Below are positions 19,930-32,208 of a stretch of DNA of 64,000 nucleotides, in pieces. The position numbers were made by a program, and so were the translations under genes. Source of the stretch: Herbaspirillum sp. AP02 (GTDB taxonomy: Bacteria; Pseudomonadota; Gammaproteobacteria; Burkholderiales; Burkholderiaceae_D); assembly GCF_015767275.1 (NCBI RefSeq), contig NZ_JADWMY010000005.1:62001-126000 (forward strand), given 5' to 3'. Numbering within the stretch: the first letter of the stretch is position 1; each line of letters begins with the position of its first letter. Under the pieces are notes generated by a model. The model saw only the letters and a list, made by a program, of their open reading frames with translations. It ran no database searches and was not told where the DNA came from.

Positions 19930-20130
19930 TCAACCGCCGCCGATGGCGCGCACCACGTCTACCTTGTCCGCCTCCGCCAGCGCGTGCGTAGGCCACTGCA
20001 CGCCTGGCACCACCTGGCGGTTGACCGCCACGGCCACCGCCTTGCCGGCCAGGGAGAGGCCGGCAATGAGCTGTTCCAGCGTGGCGCCGTCGGGTAGCGG
20101 GTGAAGCTTGCCGTTCAGTTCGATCTGCAT
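19930..20130 (-). CDS. thiS: Sulfur carrier protein ThiS
   Basis: 66 residues, ubiquitin-like fold. It begins [20 protein letters not shown] and ends AIGGG; the terminal Gly-Gly is adenylated and carries sulfur as a thiocarboxylate for ThiG. It lies eight bases after thiC and 44 bp before thiG. The activating enzyme ThiF is not in the window and must be elsewhere. Confidence 0.95.
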   Translation of the reverse strand: MQIELNGKLHPLPDGATLEQLIAGLSLAGKAVAVAVNRQVVPGVQWPTHALAEADKVDVVRAIGGG

Positions 20131-20138
20131 GGCCGCGC

Positions 20139-22258
<2,120 letters not shown>

Positions 22259-22295
22259 GACGCGGGCCGCTTGCGCGGACCTTGTCGTGGGCCGG

Positions 22296-22323
22296 ATTCT
22301 ACTCCAAATACGGCGATGAACAA
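22296..22323 (-). promoter_or_regulatory. Probable promoter of the thi operon
   Basis: On the minus strand TTGTTC (22323-22318), a 16-bp spacer and TAGAAT (22301-22296) form a plausible sigma-70 promoter about 40 bp before the riboswitch. No other good candidate is seen nearby. Confidence 0.55.
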
Positions 22324-22478
22324 GGCTTCATTTCGGATGAGCTGGAGGTGCAGCACGGCAATTGAAGCCATCAGGCTGCCTGGCAGCAACATGTTGAGGG
22401 CCACCCTTGCGCATTTCTGCCCTCCCCCAGGGACGCGTCAATTTCGCGCCCGCGGAGAGATTTGCCCTCCCCGTCCCT

Positions 22479-22484
22479 TATAAT
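22479..22484 (+). promoter_or_regulatory. Probable -10 box of valS
   Basis: A perfect TATAAT lies 30 bp before the valS ATG. No good -35 element is seen at the usual distance. The resulting leader would be about 24 bases and has no clear Shine-Dalgarno sequence. The rest of 22324-22514 shows nothing else I can support. Confidence 0.5.
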
Positions 22485-22514
22485 GTTGGGTTTCGCAAAA
22501 ACACACGTCAAATC

Positions 22515-25325
22515 ATGGAATTAGCCAAGTCGTTCGAGCCTGCCGAGATTGAGAAATTCTGGCGCGAGGAGTGGGAAAAGCGCGGTTACTTCGCCGCCAC
22601 CACCGACGCGGAGAAGCCCTCGTTTTCCATCCAGCTGCCGCCGCCCAATGTGACCGGCACCCTGCACATGGGTCACGCGTTCAACCAGACCATCATGGAT
22701 GGCCTGACGCGCTACCACCGCATGCGCGGCCACAACACCGCCTGGATTCCCGGTACCGACCACGCCGGTATCGCCACCCAGATCGTGGTGGAACGCCAGC
22801 TGGATGCGCAAAAGGTCTCGCGCCACGACCTGGGCCGTGAAAAATTCGTCGAAAAGGTGTGGGAGTGGAAAGAGAAATCCGGCTCCACCATCACCGGCCA
22901 GATGCGCCGCATGGGCGCCTCCACCGACTGGGCGCGTGAATACTTCACGATGGACCCGAAGATGTCCAAGGCCGTCACCGAGGTCTTCGTGCGACTCTAT
23001 GAGCAAGGCCTGATCTATCGCGGCAAGCGCCTGGTGAACTGGGACCCGGTGCTGGGCACCGCCGTCTCGGACCTGGAAGTGGTGTCGGAGGAAGAAGACG
23101 GCTCCATGTGGCACATCAAGTATCCGCTGGCCGATGGCAGCGGTCATATCGTGGTCGCCACCACCCGTCCTGAAACCATGCTGGGCGACGTCGCCGTGGC
23201 CGTGGACCCGACCGATGAGCGCTATGCGCCTCTGGTGGGCAAGATGATCAGGCTGCCGCTGGTGGGCCGCGAAATCCCCATCATCCAGGATGAATACGTC
23301 GACAAGGAATTCGGCACCGGTTGCGTGAAGATCACCCCGGCGCACGACTTCAACGACTACCAGGTCGGCGCCCGCCACAACCTGGAAAAGATCAGCATCT
23401 TCACCCTCAAGGCGACCATCAACGAGAATGCCCCGGAGAAGTACCAGGGCCTGGACCGCTTCGAGGCGCGCAAGCAGATCGTGGCCGACCTGGAGGCGCT
23501 GGGCCTCCTGGAGCAGGTCAAGCCGCACAAGCTGATGGTGCCGCGTGGCGACCGTACCGGCGTGGTGATCGAACCGATGCTGACCGACCAGTGGTTCGTG
23601 GCCATGAGCAAGCCGGCACCGGAAGGGACCTACTTCCCCGGCAAGTCGATTGCCGAGACCGCGCTGGAGAAAGTCTCCTCGGGCGAGATCAAGTTCGTGC
23701 CTGAAAACTGGACCAACACCTACAACCAGTGGCTCAACAACATCCAGGACTGGTGTATCTCGCGCCAGCTGTGGTGGGGCCACCAGATCCCGGCCTGGTA
23801 CGACGAGGAGGGTGGCATCTATGTCGCCCGCACCGAGGAAGAAGCCCGCGCACAAGCCGGCGGCCGTGCCGTCAAGCGCGATGAAGACGTGCTCGACACC
23901 TGGTTCTCTTCGGCGCTGGTGCCCTTCTCCACCCTGGGCTGGCCGGAAGAGACCCCGGACTACAAGCTGTTCCTGCCCTCGTCGGTGCTGGTGACGGGCT
24001 TCGACATCATCTTCTTCTGGGTGGCGCGCATGGTCATGATGACCACGCACTTCACCGGCAAGGTGCCGTTTGACACCGTCTACGTCCACGGCCTGGTGCG
24101 CGATGCCTCGGGCCAGAAGATGTCCAAGTCCAAGGGCAACACGCTGGATCCGATCGACCTGATCGACGGCATCGGCGTGGATGAACTGGTGGCCAAGCGT
24201 ACCGTGGGCCTGATGAATCCCAAGCAGGCGACCAGCATCGAGAAGGCCACCCGCAAGGAATTCGCCGATGGCATTCCGGCCTTCGGTACCGATGCGCTGC
24301 GCTTCACCTTCGCCTCGCTGGCGACCCTGGGCCGCAACATCAACTTCGACCTGAACCGCTGCGAAGGCTATCGCAACTTCTGCAACAAGCTGTGGAACGC
24401 CACCCGCTTCGTGCTGATGAATACCGAAGGCCAGGACTGCGGTTTCGACGGTCACGTCAAGGGCGTGTGCGACAAGGAGCAGTTGCAGTTCTCCAAGGCC
24501 GACCGCTGGATCGTGTCGCTGCTGCAGCGTACCGAAGCCGAAGTGGAAAAGGGCTTTGCCGACTACCGCTTCGACAACATCGCCAGCGCCATCTACAAGT
24601 TCGTCTGGGACGAGTATTGCGACTGGTATCTGGAAATGGCCAAGGCCCAGATCCAGAGCGGCAATGAAGCGCAACAGCGTGCCACCCGCCGCACCCTGCT
24701 GCGCGTGCTGGAAAGCGTGCTGCGCCTGGCCCACCCGGTGCTGCCCTTCATCACCGAACAGCTGTGGCAGAGCGTGGCGCCGCTGACCGATCGCAAACCC
24801 GATCCGGCCGGCGACTCCATCATGCGCCAGGCCTATCCGCGTCCGGACCTGGACAAGATCGACACCGAAGCCGAAGCCTGGGTCGCCCAGTTCAAGGCCT
24901 ACACCGATGCCTGCCGCAACCTGCGTGGCGAGATGCAACTGGCGCCGTCGCTGCGCGTGCCCCTGATCGTGGAAGCGGCCGACACCGCTACGGTGGAGTC
25001 CTTCCTGCCCTACCTGCAAGGCCTGGTGCGCCTGTCGGAAGCGCAGATCGTGGCGCAGCTGCCGGAGTCGCCGGCACCGGTGGCCATCGTCGGCGAAGTC
25101 AAGCTGATGCTGAAGGTGGAGATTGATGTGGCCGCCGAGCGTGAGCGCCTGGGCAAGGAAGTCACCCGCCTGACCACCGAGATCGCCAAGGCCAACGGCA
25201 AGCTGTCCAACGAGAGCTTCGTGGCGCGTGCACCCGAGGCCGTGGTGGCGCAGGAGAAGGAACGTGTCGCCAACTTCAGTGCAACGCTGGAGAAAGTGAA
25301 GGAACAACTGGCCAAGCTGAAGTAA
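22515..25325 (+). CDS. valS: Valyl-tRNA synthetase
   Basis: 936 residues, class I synthetase charging tRNA-Val. The HIGH motif is HMGH at residues 51-54 and the KMSKS loop is KMSKSKG near residue 535. The editing domain lies between ([17 protein letters not shown]). The anticodon-binding domain and a C-terminal coiled coil ([17 protein letters not shown]) complete the usual layout. ATG 22515 gives the conserved N-terminus [16 protein letters not shown]; the frame is open further upstream but not homologous. Followed by a strong terminator. Confidence 0.97.
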   Translation: MELAKSFEPAEIEKFWREEWEKRGYFAATTDAEKPSFSIQLPPPNVTGTLHMGHAFNQTIMDGLTRYHRMRGHNTAWIPGTDHAGIATQIVVERQLDAQKVSRHDLGREKFVEKVWEWKEKSGSTITGQMRRMGASTDWAREYFTMDPKMSKAVTEVFVRLYEQGLIYRGKRLVNWDPVLGTAVSDLEVVSEEEDGSMWHIKYPLADGSGHIVVATTRPETMLGDVAVAVDPTDERYAPLVGKMIRLPLVGREIPIIQDEYVDKEFGTGCVKITPAHDFNDYQVGARHNLEKISIFTLKATINENAPEKYQGLDRFEARKQIVADLEALGLLEQVKPHKLMVPRGDRTGVVIEPMLTDQWFVAMSKPAPEGTYFPGKSIAETALEKVSSGEIKFVPENWTNTYNQWLNNIQDWCISRQLWWGHQIPAWYDEEGGIYVARTEEEARAQAGGRAVKRDEDVLDTWFSSALVPFSTLGWPEETPDYKLFLPSSVLVTGFDIIFFWVARMVMMTTHFTGKVPFDTVYVHGLVRDASGQKMSKSKGNTLDPIDLIDGIGVDELVAKRTVGLMNPKQATSIEKATRKEFADGIPAFGTDALRFTFASLATLGRNINFDLNRCEGYRNFCNKLWNATRFVLMNTEGQDCGFDGHVKGVCDKEQLQFSKADRWIVSLLQRTEAEVEKGFADYRFDNIASAIYKFVWDEYCDWYLEMAKAQIQSGNEAQQRATRRTLLRVLESVLRLAHPVLPFITEQLWQSVAPLTDRKPDPAGDSIMRQAYPRPDLDKIDTEAEAWVAQFKAYTDACRNLRGEMQLAPSLRVPLIVEAADTATVESFLPYLQGLVRLSEAQIVAQLPESPAPVAIVGEVKLMLKVEIDVAAERERLGKEVTRLTTEIAKANGKLSNESFVARAPEAVVAQEKERVANFSATLEKVKEQLAKLK

Positions 25326-25343
25326 GTCCGGCCTTTTCCTGCC

Positions 25344-25388
25344 AAAGCCGTCGTCCCCGCCCGGGACGGCGGCTTTTGTTTTTTGTGC
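25344..25388 (+). terminator. Rho-independent terminator of valS
   Basis: AAAGCCGTCGTCCC (25344-25357) pairs with GGGACGGCGGCTTT (25363-25376) around CGCCC, a 14-bp stem with one G-T pair, followed by TTTTGTTTTTTG. Confidence 0.9.
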
Positions 25389-25482
25389 TTGCCTTGCACG
25401 GCGGGCTTGTCTAGACTGGATCGAAAAAATTAGAACAATCGTGCTTTTTTATGGCATTTGACTTGATCAACTGGAGACCCGC

Positions 25483-25947
25483 ATGACCCGTACCCCATTC
25501 CCTGCCCGCCTGCTCGGGCGCACCCTTCTCATCGCCGGCCTGCTGGCCAGTGCCGCCGCCTGGGCCGATGGCTCGCCGCTGGGCCTGTGGAAGAGCATCG
25601 ATGACACCACCGGCAAGCCCAAGGCACTGATCCGCATCACCGAAACCAATGGCGAGCTGAGCGGCCGGATAGAAAAGCTGTTCCGCGCCCCCGAGGAAGA
25701 GCAGAACCCGGTCTGCCAGAAGTGCGAGGGCGAGCTCAAGGACAAGCCGGTCATCGGCATGACCATCCTGTCGGGCCTGAAGAAGGACGGGGACGAGTAC
25801 AACGGCGGGCAGATCATCGATCCGGCCAATGGCAAGGTCTACAAGAGCAAGCTGAGCGTGGTCGACGATGGCCAGAAGCTGAACGTGCGCGGCTATGTCG
25901 GCATGCCCATGCTGGGCCGCACCCAGACCTGGCTGCGCGAGCAGTAA
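25483..25947 (+). CDS. DUF2147 family exported protein
   Basis: 154 residues. A Sec signal peptide (RTLLIAGLLASAAAWADG) is followed by the DUF2147 core: GLWKSIDDTTGKPKALIRI, a conserved Cys pair in NPVCQKCEG, and GMTILSGLK...GGQIIDPANGKVYKSKL, ending in RTQTWLRE. The family is a small periplasmic beta-barrel-like domain of unknown function. A CxxC pair may be oxidised in the periplasm. Likely monocistronic, between the valS terminator and a convergent gene. Confidence 0.88.
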   Translation: MTRTPFPARLLGRTLLIAGLLASAAAWADGSPLGLWKSIDDTTGKPKALIRITETNGELSGRIEKLFRAPEEEQNPVCQKCEGELKDKPVIGMTILSGLKKDGDEYNGGQIIDPANGKVYKSKLSVVDDGQKLNVRGYVGMPMLGRTQTWLREQ

Positions 25948-25956
25948 GCCGTCCGT

Positions 25957-26412
25957 TCAGGCGGGCCGCGATGCCTTGAGGACGTAACGGTCCAGCTCGC
26001 GCGCGAAGGCGCGTCCGTCACTGGTGCTGAAGGCGGCCGGGCCGCCGGTTTCCACGCCGCTGCTGCGCAGTTCTTCCATGAAGTTGCGGGTGCTGAGGTG
26101 ATGGCCGATGTTCTGGGCGGTGTAGAGCTCGCCACGCGGATTGAGGGCCAGCGCGCCGCGGCCGATGACGTCGGCCGCCAGCGGGATGTCGGCGGTGACC
26201 ACCAGGTCACCGGGAGCGACCTGCCGGGCGATCTCGCGGTCGGCCACGTCGAAGCCGGCGGGGACCACCATGGATTTGATGAAGCGTGAAGGCGGGGTGC
26301 GCAGCGGCCGGTTGGCCACCAGCGTGACGGCGATGCCGGTGCGATCAGCGACCCGGAACAGCATCTCCTTGATCACGCCCGGACAGGCGTCCGCATCTAC
26401 CCAGATGGCCAC
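25957..26412 (-). CDS. YaiI/YqxD family protein (UPF0178, DUF188)
   Basis: 151 residues, complete. The N-terminal [19 protein letters not shown] and the central [24 protein letters not shown] and NFMEELR are diagnostic for this family, which has a PIN-like nuclease fold with conserved Asp residues. Biological role is unknown. Starts at GTG 26412. The stop is nine bases from the convergent DUF2147 gene. It follows the hydratase-like gene by 21 bp on the same strand and may be cotranscribed with it. Confidence 0.9.
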   Translation of the reverse strand: MAIWVDADACPGVIKEMLFRVADRTGIAVTLVANRPLRTPPSRFIKSMVVPAGFDVADREIARQVAPGDLVVTADIPLAADVIGRGALALNPRGELYTAQNIGHHLSTRNFMEELRSSGVETGGPAAFSTSDGRAFARELDRYVLKASRPA

Positions 26413-26433
26413 GATGAAGACGCCCTCCCGGGT

Positions 26434-27315
26434 TCAGACGAAGGAGACCGTCAGGCCGGGCAGGGTCACGCCGGAGAAGGCGGTGGTCCAGGTCTGGCCT
26501 GGCTCGATGGGACAGGCGTCGGTCCAGGTGCCGGTGCTGATGATTTCACCGGCCTGCAGCTTGCGAAAACGCGTCTGCTTCTGCAGCAGCTGGTGCAAGT
26601 GCCACAGCGCATGCAGGGGACTGTCCATCTCGTCATTGCAGAAACCGGCGGCGCGCAGCACGCTGGACGACTCGGTGCTGCAGGACAAGGAGACACTGGC
26701 GCTGGCCAGGATCTGCGGCAGATGGTGTCGGGTGGCCGAGGACAGGACATGCGGCTCACCCACGATCAGGGTGCCATGCAGGCCGAAGGCGGCGATCGAA
26801 TCGGCCACCGTGAACTCCCACTTGGGGAAGGGGCAGACGACGATCTCGAAACCGTGGGCCATCCATTCCAGGCAATCGGCCAGTTCTTCCAGCGAGGCAT
26901 CCGGTGCGGGGGTCTTGCCCAGCTTGAGGACGATTTCCGGCTCGATGCGCGGCTGCACCGCACCGGCCAGCGATTGCACGCCGTGGTTGTCCTCGGCAAA
27001 GCGCACGGTGGTGTCCCACATCGGTGCCCAGGTGGGGATGCGGGTATCGTCGATGATGCCGTAGCGCTCCCAGTTCTTGCGCACGACGAAGCCGATCTTG
27101 CGGCCGATGGGCTGTTCGCCCTGGGCCACGCGGATGTTGCGGATGCTATGGGCGATGTCGTAGGCGTCGTCGACCGACAGGGGCTCGGATTCGGAGAGGC
27201 GCGGGATGATCTGGGACTTCGCGCGGGCATCCAGCAGTTGATGCGCGTAGCGCAGGGCCTGGCTCGACATTAGCATGGAGGGGCTCACATCGAAAGATAG
27301 TGAATAGCTATCCAT
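26434..27315 (-). CDS. 2-keto-4-pentenoate hydratase-family protein
   Basis: 293 residues, FAH-like fold of the MhpD/4-oxalocrotonate decarboxylase group. Seen are SVDDAYDIAHSIRNIRV, GRKIGFVVRKNW, the metal-site region RIEPEIVLKLGK and FEIVVCPFPKWEF. Such enzymes add water to 2-hydroxypentadienoates in aromatic meta-cleavage pathways, but no other pathway gene is near, so the substrate is open. ATG 27315, 27276 and 27270 are possible starts and none has a ribosome site; the longest was kept. Confidence 0.8.
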   Translation of the reverse strand: MDSYSLSFDVSPSMLMSSQALRYAHQLLDARAKSQIIPRLSESEPLSVDDAYDIAHSIRNIRVAQGEQPIGRKIGFVVRKNWERYGIIDDTRIPTWAPMWDTTVRFAEDNHGVQSLAGAVQPRIEPEIVLKLGKTPAPDASLEELADCLEWMAHGFEIVVCPFPKWEFTVADSIAAFGLHGTLIVGEPHVLSSATRHHLPQILASASVSLSCSTESSSVLRAAGFCNDEMDSPLHALWHLHQLLQKQTRFRKLQAGEIISTGTWTDACPIEPGQTWTTAFSGVTLPGLTVSFV

Positions 27316-27425
27316 TGTCGATGACGATTAATTTTTGCACAAGCAAAAACTCGCTTTTTGACGAGATCTGACAAAAATTTCATCGGATTACGCCGCCCTG
27401 CGAGACGCAGTTTTTCAAACGATGC

Positions 27426-27459
27426 AAAAGTCACTTGTCTTGCGAGAAAAGTGACTTTT
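27426..27459 (-). terminator. Terminator of the ruvAB unit
   Basis: AAAAGTCACTT (27426-27436) and AAGTGACTTTT (27449-27459) form a perfect 11-bp stem that touches the ruvB stop codon; on the minus strand it ends in TTTT. The rest of 27316-27458 upstream of the hydratase is AT-rich and shows no other feature. Confidence 0.7.
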
Positions 27460-28514
27460 CAACCACCCCACAATTCGCCATTGGGCCCAGTGCGCGGGGC
27501 TGCCACGCCGAAGTGCTGGTAAGCGGCACCGGTGGCGATACGACCACGCGGGGTGCGTTGCAGGTAGCCTTGCTGGATCAGGTAGGGCTCCAGCACATCC
27601 TCGATGGTGTCGCGTTCCTCGCCGATGGCGGCGGCCAGGTTGTCCAGCCCCACCGGTCCGCCGCCGAACTTGAAGAGCACGGCTTCGAGCAGCTTGCGGT
27701 CCATCAGGTCGAAGCCGACCGGGTCCACGTCCAGCATCACCAGGGCGGCGTCAGCCATCTCGCGAGTGATGCGCCCTTCGCCCTTGACCTCGGCATAGTC
27801 GCGCACGCGGCGCAGCAGGCGGTTGGCAATACGCGGGGTGCCACGGCTGCGGCGGGCGATTTCCAGCGCGCCCTCCTCGACGATGGGGGCGTTGAGCAGT
27901 CCGGCACTGCGGGTGACGATGCGCGCCAGCTCGGGCGGGGTGTAGAACTCCAGACGGGCGACGATGCCGAAGCGGTCACGCAGCGGATTGGTCAGCATGC
28001 CGGCACGCGTGGTGGCGCCGACCAAAGTGAAGGGTTGCAGGTCCAGCCGCACCGAGCGGGCCGCCGGGCCTTCGCCGATCATGATATCGATCTGATAATC
28101 CTCCAGCGCCGGGTAGAGGATTTCCTCCACCACCGGCGACATGCGGTGGATTTCGTCGATGAACAGCACGTCGTTGGCCTCCAGATTGGTCAAGAGCGCG
28201 GCCAGGTCGCCGGCGCGCTCCAGCACCGGGCCCGAGGTCTGGCGCAGGTTCACGCCCATCTCGCGGGCGATGATGTGGGCCATGGTGGTCTTGCCCAGGC
28301 CGGGCGGGCCGAACAGCAGGGTGTGGTCGAGCGGTTCGCCACGCTTGCGGGCGGCCGAGATGAAGATTTCCAGCTGGCCACGGACCTTTTCCTGGCCAAC
28401 GTATTCGTCCAGGTGCTTGGGCCGCAGGGCGCGCTCGATGGCCTCCTCGTTGGCCGAGGCCGGGGTGGCGGCGATGATGCGCTGTTCGGAGAAATCGTCG
28501 GTCTGGATGCTCAT
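27459..28514 (-). CDS. ruvB: Holliday junction branch-migration helicase RuvB
   Basis: 351 residues, AAA+ motor that drives branch migration together with RuvA. Walker A is GPPGLGKT near residue 69, Walker B is FIDEIHRM, sensor 1 is GATTRAGML, and a C-terminal winged helix follows ([20 protein letters not shown]). The N-terminal [15 protein letters not shown] is typical. It follows ruvA by 24 bp, so the two form one unit, probably under the LexA box at 29175. Confidence 0.97.
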   Translation of the reverse strand: MSIQTDDFSEQRIIAATPASANEEAIERALRPKHLDEYVGQEKVRGQLEIFISAARKRGEPLDHTLLFGPPGLGKTTMAHIIAREMGVNLRQTSGPVLERAGDLAALLTNLEANDVLFIDEIHRMSPVVEEILYPALEDYQIDIMIGEGPAARSVRLDLQPFTLVGATTRAGMLTNPLRDRFGIVARLEFYTPPELARIVTRSAGLLNAPIVEEGALEIARRSRGTPRIANRLLRRVRDYAEVKGEGRITREMADAALVMLDVDPVGFDLMDRKLLEAVLFKFGGGPVGLDNLAAAIGEERDTIEDVLEPYLIQQGYLQRTPRGRIATGAAYQHFGVAAPRTGPNGELWGG

Positions 28515-28538
28515 GCTCTAATCCTTGTCGGCCCTGGC

Positions 28539-29117
28539 CTAGCCCTTGGAGAGGGCCTTGAGGGCATGCTTGATGCCGTCAGAGACGCTGGCGTCCTTGG
28601 GAACCTGCTTCATGGCCAGGCTGGCTTCCTTGTCCGAATAGCCCAGGGCCAGCAGGGCATTGAGGATGTCGGCCGTGGCGTCGCTGTGGACCACGCCGGC
28701 GGCGGCGCCCAGGTCGGCACCGAGCTTGCCCTTCAGTTCCAGCAGCAGGCGTTCGGCGGTCTTCTTGCCGATGCCCGGCACGCGGGTCAGGCGACCGGCC
28801 TCCTGCAGCGTGACGGCCTGGGCCAGGTCGGCCACCGACATGCCCGAGAGGATGGCCAGCGCGGTACGGGCGCCGACGCCGGAAATCTTGATCAGCTCCT
28901 TGAACGTATTGCGTTCCTCGGCGGTCCCAAACCCGAACAGGATGTGGGCATCCTCGCGGATGGCCAGGTGGGTCAGCAGCGTCACCTTCTCGCCCAGCCC
29001 GGGCAGGTTGTAGAAGGTACTCATCGGCACCACCACCTCGTAGCCGACGCCCTGGCAATCGACCAGCAGATTCGGGGGGATTTTTTCTAGAAGGATTCCG
29101 GAGAGGCGACCGATCAT
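28539..29117 (-). CDS. ruvA: Holliday junction-binding protein RuvA
   Basis: 192 residues. An N-terminal OB fold ([20 protein letters not shown]) is followed by two helix-hairpin-helix motifs ([16 protein letters not shown] and [20 protein letters not shown]) and the C-terminal domain that contacts RuvB. It clamps the four-way junction. ATG 29117 is 58 bp from a canonical LexA box. In related genomes ruvC usually precedes ruvA; here a DUF808 gene on the other strand lies between them. Confidence 0.97.
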   Translation of the reverse strand: MIGRLSGILLEKIPPNLLVDCQGVGYEVVVPMSTFYNLPGLGEKVTLLTHLAIREDAHILFGFGTAEERNTFKELIKISGVGARTALAILSGMSVADLAQAVTLQEAGRLTRVPGIGKKTAERLLLELKGKLGADLGAAAGVVHSDATADILNALLALGYSDKEASLAMKQVPKDASVSDGIKHALKALSKG

Positions 29118-29174
29118 GGCGTCTTTGATGTGCGTGAGCTGCAGCTTCTGTGATAATCCCGGGATGATACAGCA

Positions 29175-29190
29175 CTGTTCGGATAAACAG
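29175..29190. promoter_or_regulatory. LexA (SOS) box between ruvA and the DUF808 gene
   Basis: CTGTTCGGATAAACAG matches the LexA consensus CTGT-N8-ACAG exactly and is extended by one base each side (ACTG/CAGT). It lies in the 108-bp gap between divergent ruvA (start 29117) and the DUF808 gene (start 29226). ruvAB is an SOS unit in many bacteria, which supports the call. The site could repress both directions. Confidence 0.75.
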
Positions 29191-29225
29191 TATCCAACGA
29201 TAACAAGCTTGAATAAAGGACAACC

Positions 29226-30167
29226 ATGGCCGGCAGCGCCTTCTTCGCATTGATCGACGACATCGCCACGGTGCTCGACGATGTTTCCCTGATGACCAAG
29301 ATGGCGGCCAAGAAGACCGCCGGCGTGCTGGGCGACGACCTGGCGCTCAATGCCCAGCAGGTCAGCGGGGTGCGCGCCGAGCGCGAACTGCCGGTGGTGT
29401 GGGCGGTCGCCAAGGGCTCGCTGAAGAACAAGGCCATCCTGGTGCCGGCGGCGCTGGCCATCAGCGCCTTCATTCCCTGGGCGGTGACGCCGCTGCTGAT
29501 GCTGGGTGGCGCCTTCCTGTGCTTCGAGGGCTTCGAGAAACTGGCCCACAAGTACCTGCCGCATGACGAGCAACACCACGAGGTCGCCGCCACCGCGCCC
29601 GAGGACGTCGACCCGGTCAGCTACGAGCGCGAGAAGATCAAGGATGCCGTGCGCACCGACTTCATCCTCTCGGCCGAAATCATCGCCATCACGCTGGGCA
29701 CCGTGGCCGGCGCGCCGCTGCAGCAGCAGATCACGGTGCTGGTGGGCATTGCGCTGATCATGACGGCCGGTGTCTATGGCCTGGTGGCGGGCATCGTCAA
29801 GCTCGACGATGGTGGCCTCTATCTGGTGCAACATGCCGGCCCCAGCGCCTGGGGCCGTCTGAAGGCCGTGGTGGGCCGCGCCATCCTGGCAGCGGCGCCG
29901 AAGATGATGCGCAGCCTGTCGGTGATCGGCACCGTCGCCATGTTCATGGTGGGCGGCGGCATCCTGACCCATGGCCTGCCCTTCGCGCATCACGCCATCG
30001 AAGCGGCAGCGGTTGCCGTAGAGGGCGTTGCGGTGATTGGCCCGGTACTGGGCGCGATTGCCCCTGCGGTATTGAATGCGCTCTTTGGCGTGGTCGCCGG
30101 TGCGGTGGTGCTGGTGATAGTGAAGCTGGCGCAGCGCGTGCTGTCGCTCTTCAAGACGAAAAACTAA
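29226..30167 (+). CDS. DUF808 family inner-membrane protein (YedI-like)
   Basis: 313 residues. The family N-terminus [36 protein letters not shown] is diagnostic. About six hydrophobic segments follow (for example [42 protein letters not shown]). Function unknown. It is encoded against ruvA and ruvC and lies between them. Its stop overlaps that of ruvC by three bases, so transcripts converge. A LexA box 35 bp before its start suggests SOS control. ATG 29226 follows ATAAAGGACAACC. Confidence 0.9.
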   Translation: MAGSAFFALIDDIATVLDDVSLMTKMAAKKTAGVLGDDLALNAQQVSGVRAERELPVVWAVAKGSLKNKAILVPAALAISAFIPWAVTPLLMLGGAFLCFEGFEKLAHKYLPHDEQHHEVAATAPEDVDPVSYEREKIKDAVRTDFILSAEIIAITLGTVAGAPLQQQITVLVGIALIMTAGVYGLVAGIVKLDDGGLYLVQHAGPSAWGRLKAVVGRAILAAAPKMMRSLSVIGTVAMFMVGGGILTHGLPFAHHAIEAAAVAVEGVAVIGPVLGAIAPAVLNALFGVVAGAVVLVIVKLAQRVLSLFKTKN

Positions 30168-30706
30168 CCGACCAGCCGCCCGCCGCGCATGCGGAGGCCC
30201 TTGCGCGCCAGCGCCGGGGCCAACGCTCCCAGGTCGGACAAAACCCCTCCCCCGTGGGCATGGCAGATCGCCACGCCCAGCGCATCGGCGGCGTCGGTGC
30301 CCGGCAACCCCGGCAGTTTCAGCAGCCGCGCCACCATTTCCTGCACCTGCGCCTTTTGCGCCCGTCCATGGCCGGCCACGGCCTGCTTGACCTGCAGCGC
30401 CGTGTATTCGGCCACCGCCAGGTCGGCCGCCACCAGGGCGCAGATCGCCGCACCCCGAGCCTGCCCCAGCAGCAGCGTGGATTGCGGGTTGACGTTGACG
30501 AACACCTTCTCGATGGCAGCACAATCCGGCGCGTAGGTACTGACTACCTCACCTACGCTGGAGAGGATCACCTTGAGCCGGGACGGCAGATCGCCATCCG
30601 GCGTCTTGATGGTGCCGGAGGCGACATAGGACAGCGTGTTGCCCTGCTTGTGGATGACCCCGAAACCGGTGGTGCGCAAGCCTGGGTCGATACCGAGGAT
30701 TTTCAT
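30164..30706 (-). CDS. ruvC: Holliday junction endonuclease RuvC
   Basis: 180 residues, RNase H-like resolvase that cuts junctions held by RuvAB. Catalytic acids are visible: Asp7 in [14 protein letters not shown], Glu in [12 protein letters not shown], and the pair in [14 protein letters not shown]. Basic patch and length are normal. It starts 35 bp after the photolyase gene on the same strand and is cut off from ruvAB by the DUF808 gene, so it may depend on the photolyase operon or on a weak own promoter (TAGACT close to the ATG). Confidence 0.96.
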   Translation of the reverse strand: MKILGIDPGLRTTGFGVIHKQGNTLSYVASGTIKTPDGDLPSRLKVILSSVGEVVSTYAPDCAAIEKVFVNVNPQSTLLLGQARGAAICALVAADLAVAEYTALQVKQAVAGHGRAQKAQVQEMVARLLKLPGLPGTDAADALGVAICHAHGGGVLSDLGALAPALARKGLRMRGGRLVG

Positions 30707-30741
30707 GCCCGCCAGTCTAACCGATCGGACCGACCCAGGCC

Positions 30742-32208
30742 CTAGAACAACACGCCCTGACCGGGGTCGGCGGTCTTTTTGCGGCCGCGTCGTTGCGTGG
30801 TCGCGGGCAGGCCGCTCTTGCGCGAGCCGTGCCTGTCCTGGATGGCGTCGGCTTCCTGACGGGCGACCGGGCTGTGACGGTGGCCATAGAGCGCCTCCTT
30901 GGCCTGGGCCAGCGCGCTCTTTTCGTCGACGATGGGTGCGGGATAGGCTGGCGTGCCATATTCCGGCACCCAGCGCCGGACGTACTCACCCAGGGGATCA
31001 TGGTCCCGCGCCTGCTTGGCCGGCGAATAGATGCGCAAGGTATTGATGCCGGTGGTGCCGGATTGCATCTGCATCTGGCTCCAGTGGATGCCGGGTTCGA
31101 AATCCAGGAACTGGCGTGCCAGGAACAATCCCGGCGCGCGCCAATGCAGCCACAGGTGGTAGGCGGCGAAGCTGACCAGCATGGCGCGCATGCGGAAGTT
31201 GAGCCAGCCGGTGCTGCATAGCTGGCGCATGCAGGCGTCCACCATGGGATAGCCGGTACGCCCTTCGCACCAGGCATCGAAGCGCTGCTGTGCCAGTACG
31301 CCCCACGGCCCGCCATCCCCGGGGCGCAGGCCATCGAGCGAGCGGGCGATATTGCGCCATTCGAGATCGGGCTGGTCTTCCAGCTTCTGCATGAAGTGGC
31401 AATGCCAGCGCAGGCGGCTGGAAAAACCGCGCAGACCGTAGGCCAGCTCGCGGTCCGGTGTGTGTTCGATGGCCAGCTCGGTGGCCTGGTGCACGCTGCG
31501 CATGGACAGCGTGCCGAAGGACAGGTGCGCGCTGAGACGGCTGCAGGCGTCGGGCGCAGTCAGCGGGCTGGACAGGGCACGCCGGTAATCGCGTCCATCA
31601 CCGCCGAGAAAGGCGCGCAAGCGCTCCCAGGCATCGGCTTCCCCGGCGGGCGGCTGCAGGCGCGGCGTAGGCAGGCCGAGATCGGCCAGCGTGGGCAGCG
31701 GATCGGGCTGCATGCCCGGCGGGGCGCGAAAGCCGGCAGGCATCGCCACCTGCGGCGCCTCCATGCGCTGCAGCCAGCGCGCCGCCCAGCCATCGCGACT
31801 GCGCAGGCGGCGGATGACGCCGGTCTGCGGCCATTCCTGCCAGTGGACATACTGGATGCGGCTCCAGCGGCCGACCGAGATATCACGGGCATAGCTCCAG
31901 GCGGGGCCGGTTTCTTCGTGGCTGAAGAGATGGGTGACGTTCCATTGACGACGCAGCGCTTCCAGCACCTGCACCGCCTCGCCGATGCGCACCAACAGCG
32001 GCATGCCACGCTGTCGTAGCTCGATCTGCAGGGGCTGCAGCGAGCGCAGCAGGAAATCCACGTGGCGCGGATCGCATTCGAAACTCTGCAACCAGGCCGG
32101 TTCGATGATGAACAGACCAAAGGCGCGTTCGCACTGTGCCGCCTGCGCCAGCGGTTGATGATCGCGCAGGCGCAGGTCGCGCTTGAACCAGACCAGGCCG
32201 ACCGACAT
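30742..32208 (-). CDS. Cryptochrome/photolyase family protein
   Basis: 488 residues in the standard order. The N-terminal alpha/beta antenna domain ([30 protein letters not shown]) is followed by the C-terminal FAD-binding helical domain: [66 protein letters not shown]. The last 35 residues are a basic tail. It is either a blue-light DNA photolyase or a cryptochrome sensor; the sequence alone does not decide. ATG 32208 shares one base with the stop of the DCC gene. Confidence 0.9.
   Translation of the reverse strand: MSVGLVWFKRDLRLRDHQPLAQAAQCERAFGLFIIEPAWLQSFECDPRHVDFLLRSLQPLQIELRQRGMPLLVRIGEAVQVLEALRRQWNVTHLFSHEETGPAWSYARDISVGRWSRIQYVHWQEWPQTGVIRRLRSRDGWAARWLQRMEAPQVAMPAGFRAPPGMQPDPLPTLADLGLPTPRLQPPAGEADAWERLRAFLGGDGRDYRRALSSPLTAPDACSRLSAHLSFGTLSMRSVHQATELAIEHTPDRELAYGLRGFSSRLRWHCHFMQKLEDQPDLEWRNIARSLDGLRPGDGGPWGVLAQQRFDAWCEGRTGYPMVDACMRQLCSTGWLNFRMRAMLVSFAAYHLWLHWRAPGLFLARQFLDFEPGIHWSQMQMQSGTTGINTLRIYSPAKQARDHDPLGEYVRRWVPEYGTPAYPAPIVDEKSALAQAKEALYGHRHSPVARQEADAIQDRHGSRKSGLPATTQRRGRKKTADPGQGVLF

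Noticed and set aside
22521..25307. Antisense open frame of over 900 codons across valS
   Set aside because: Shadow of valS in a high-GC genome; His/Gln/Gly-rich nonsense composition.
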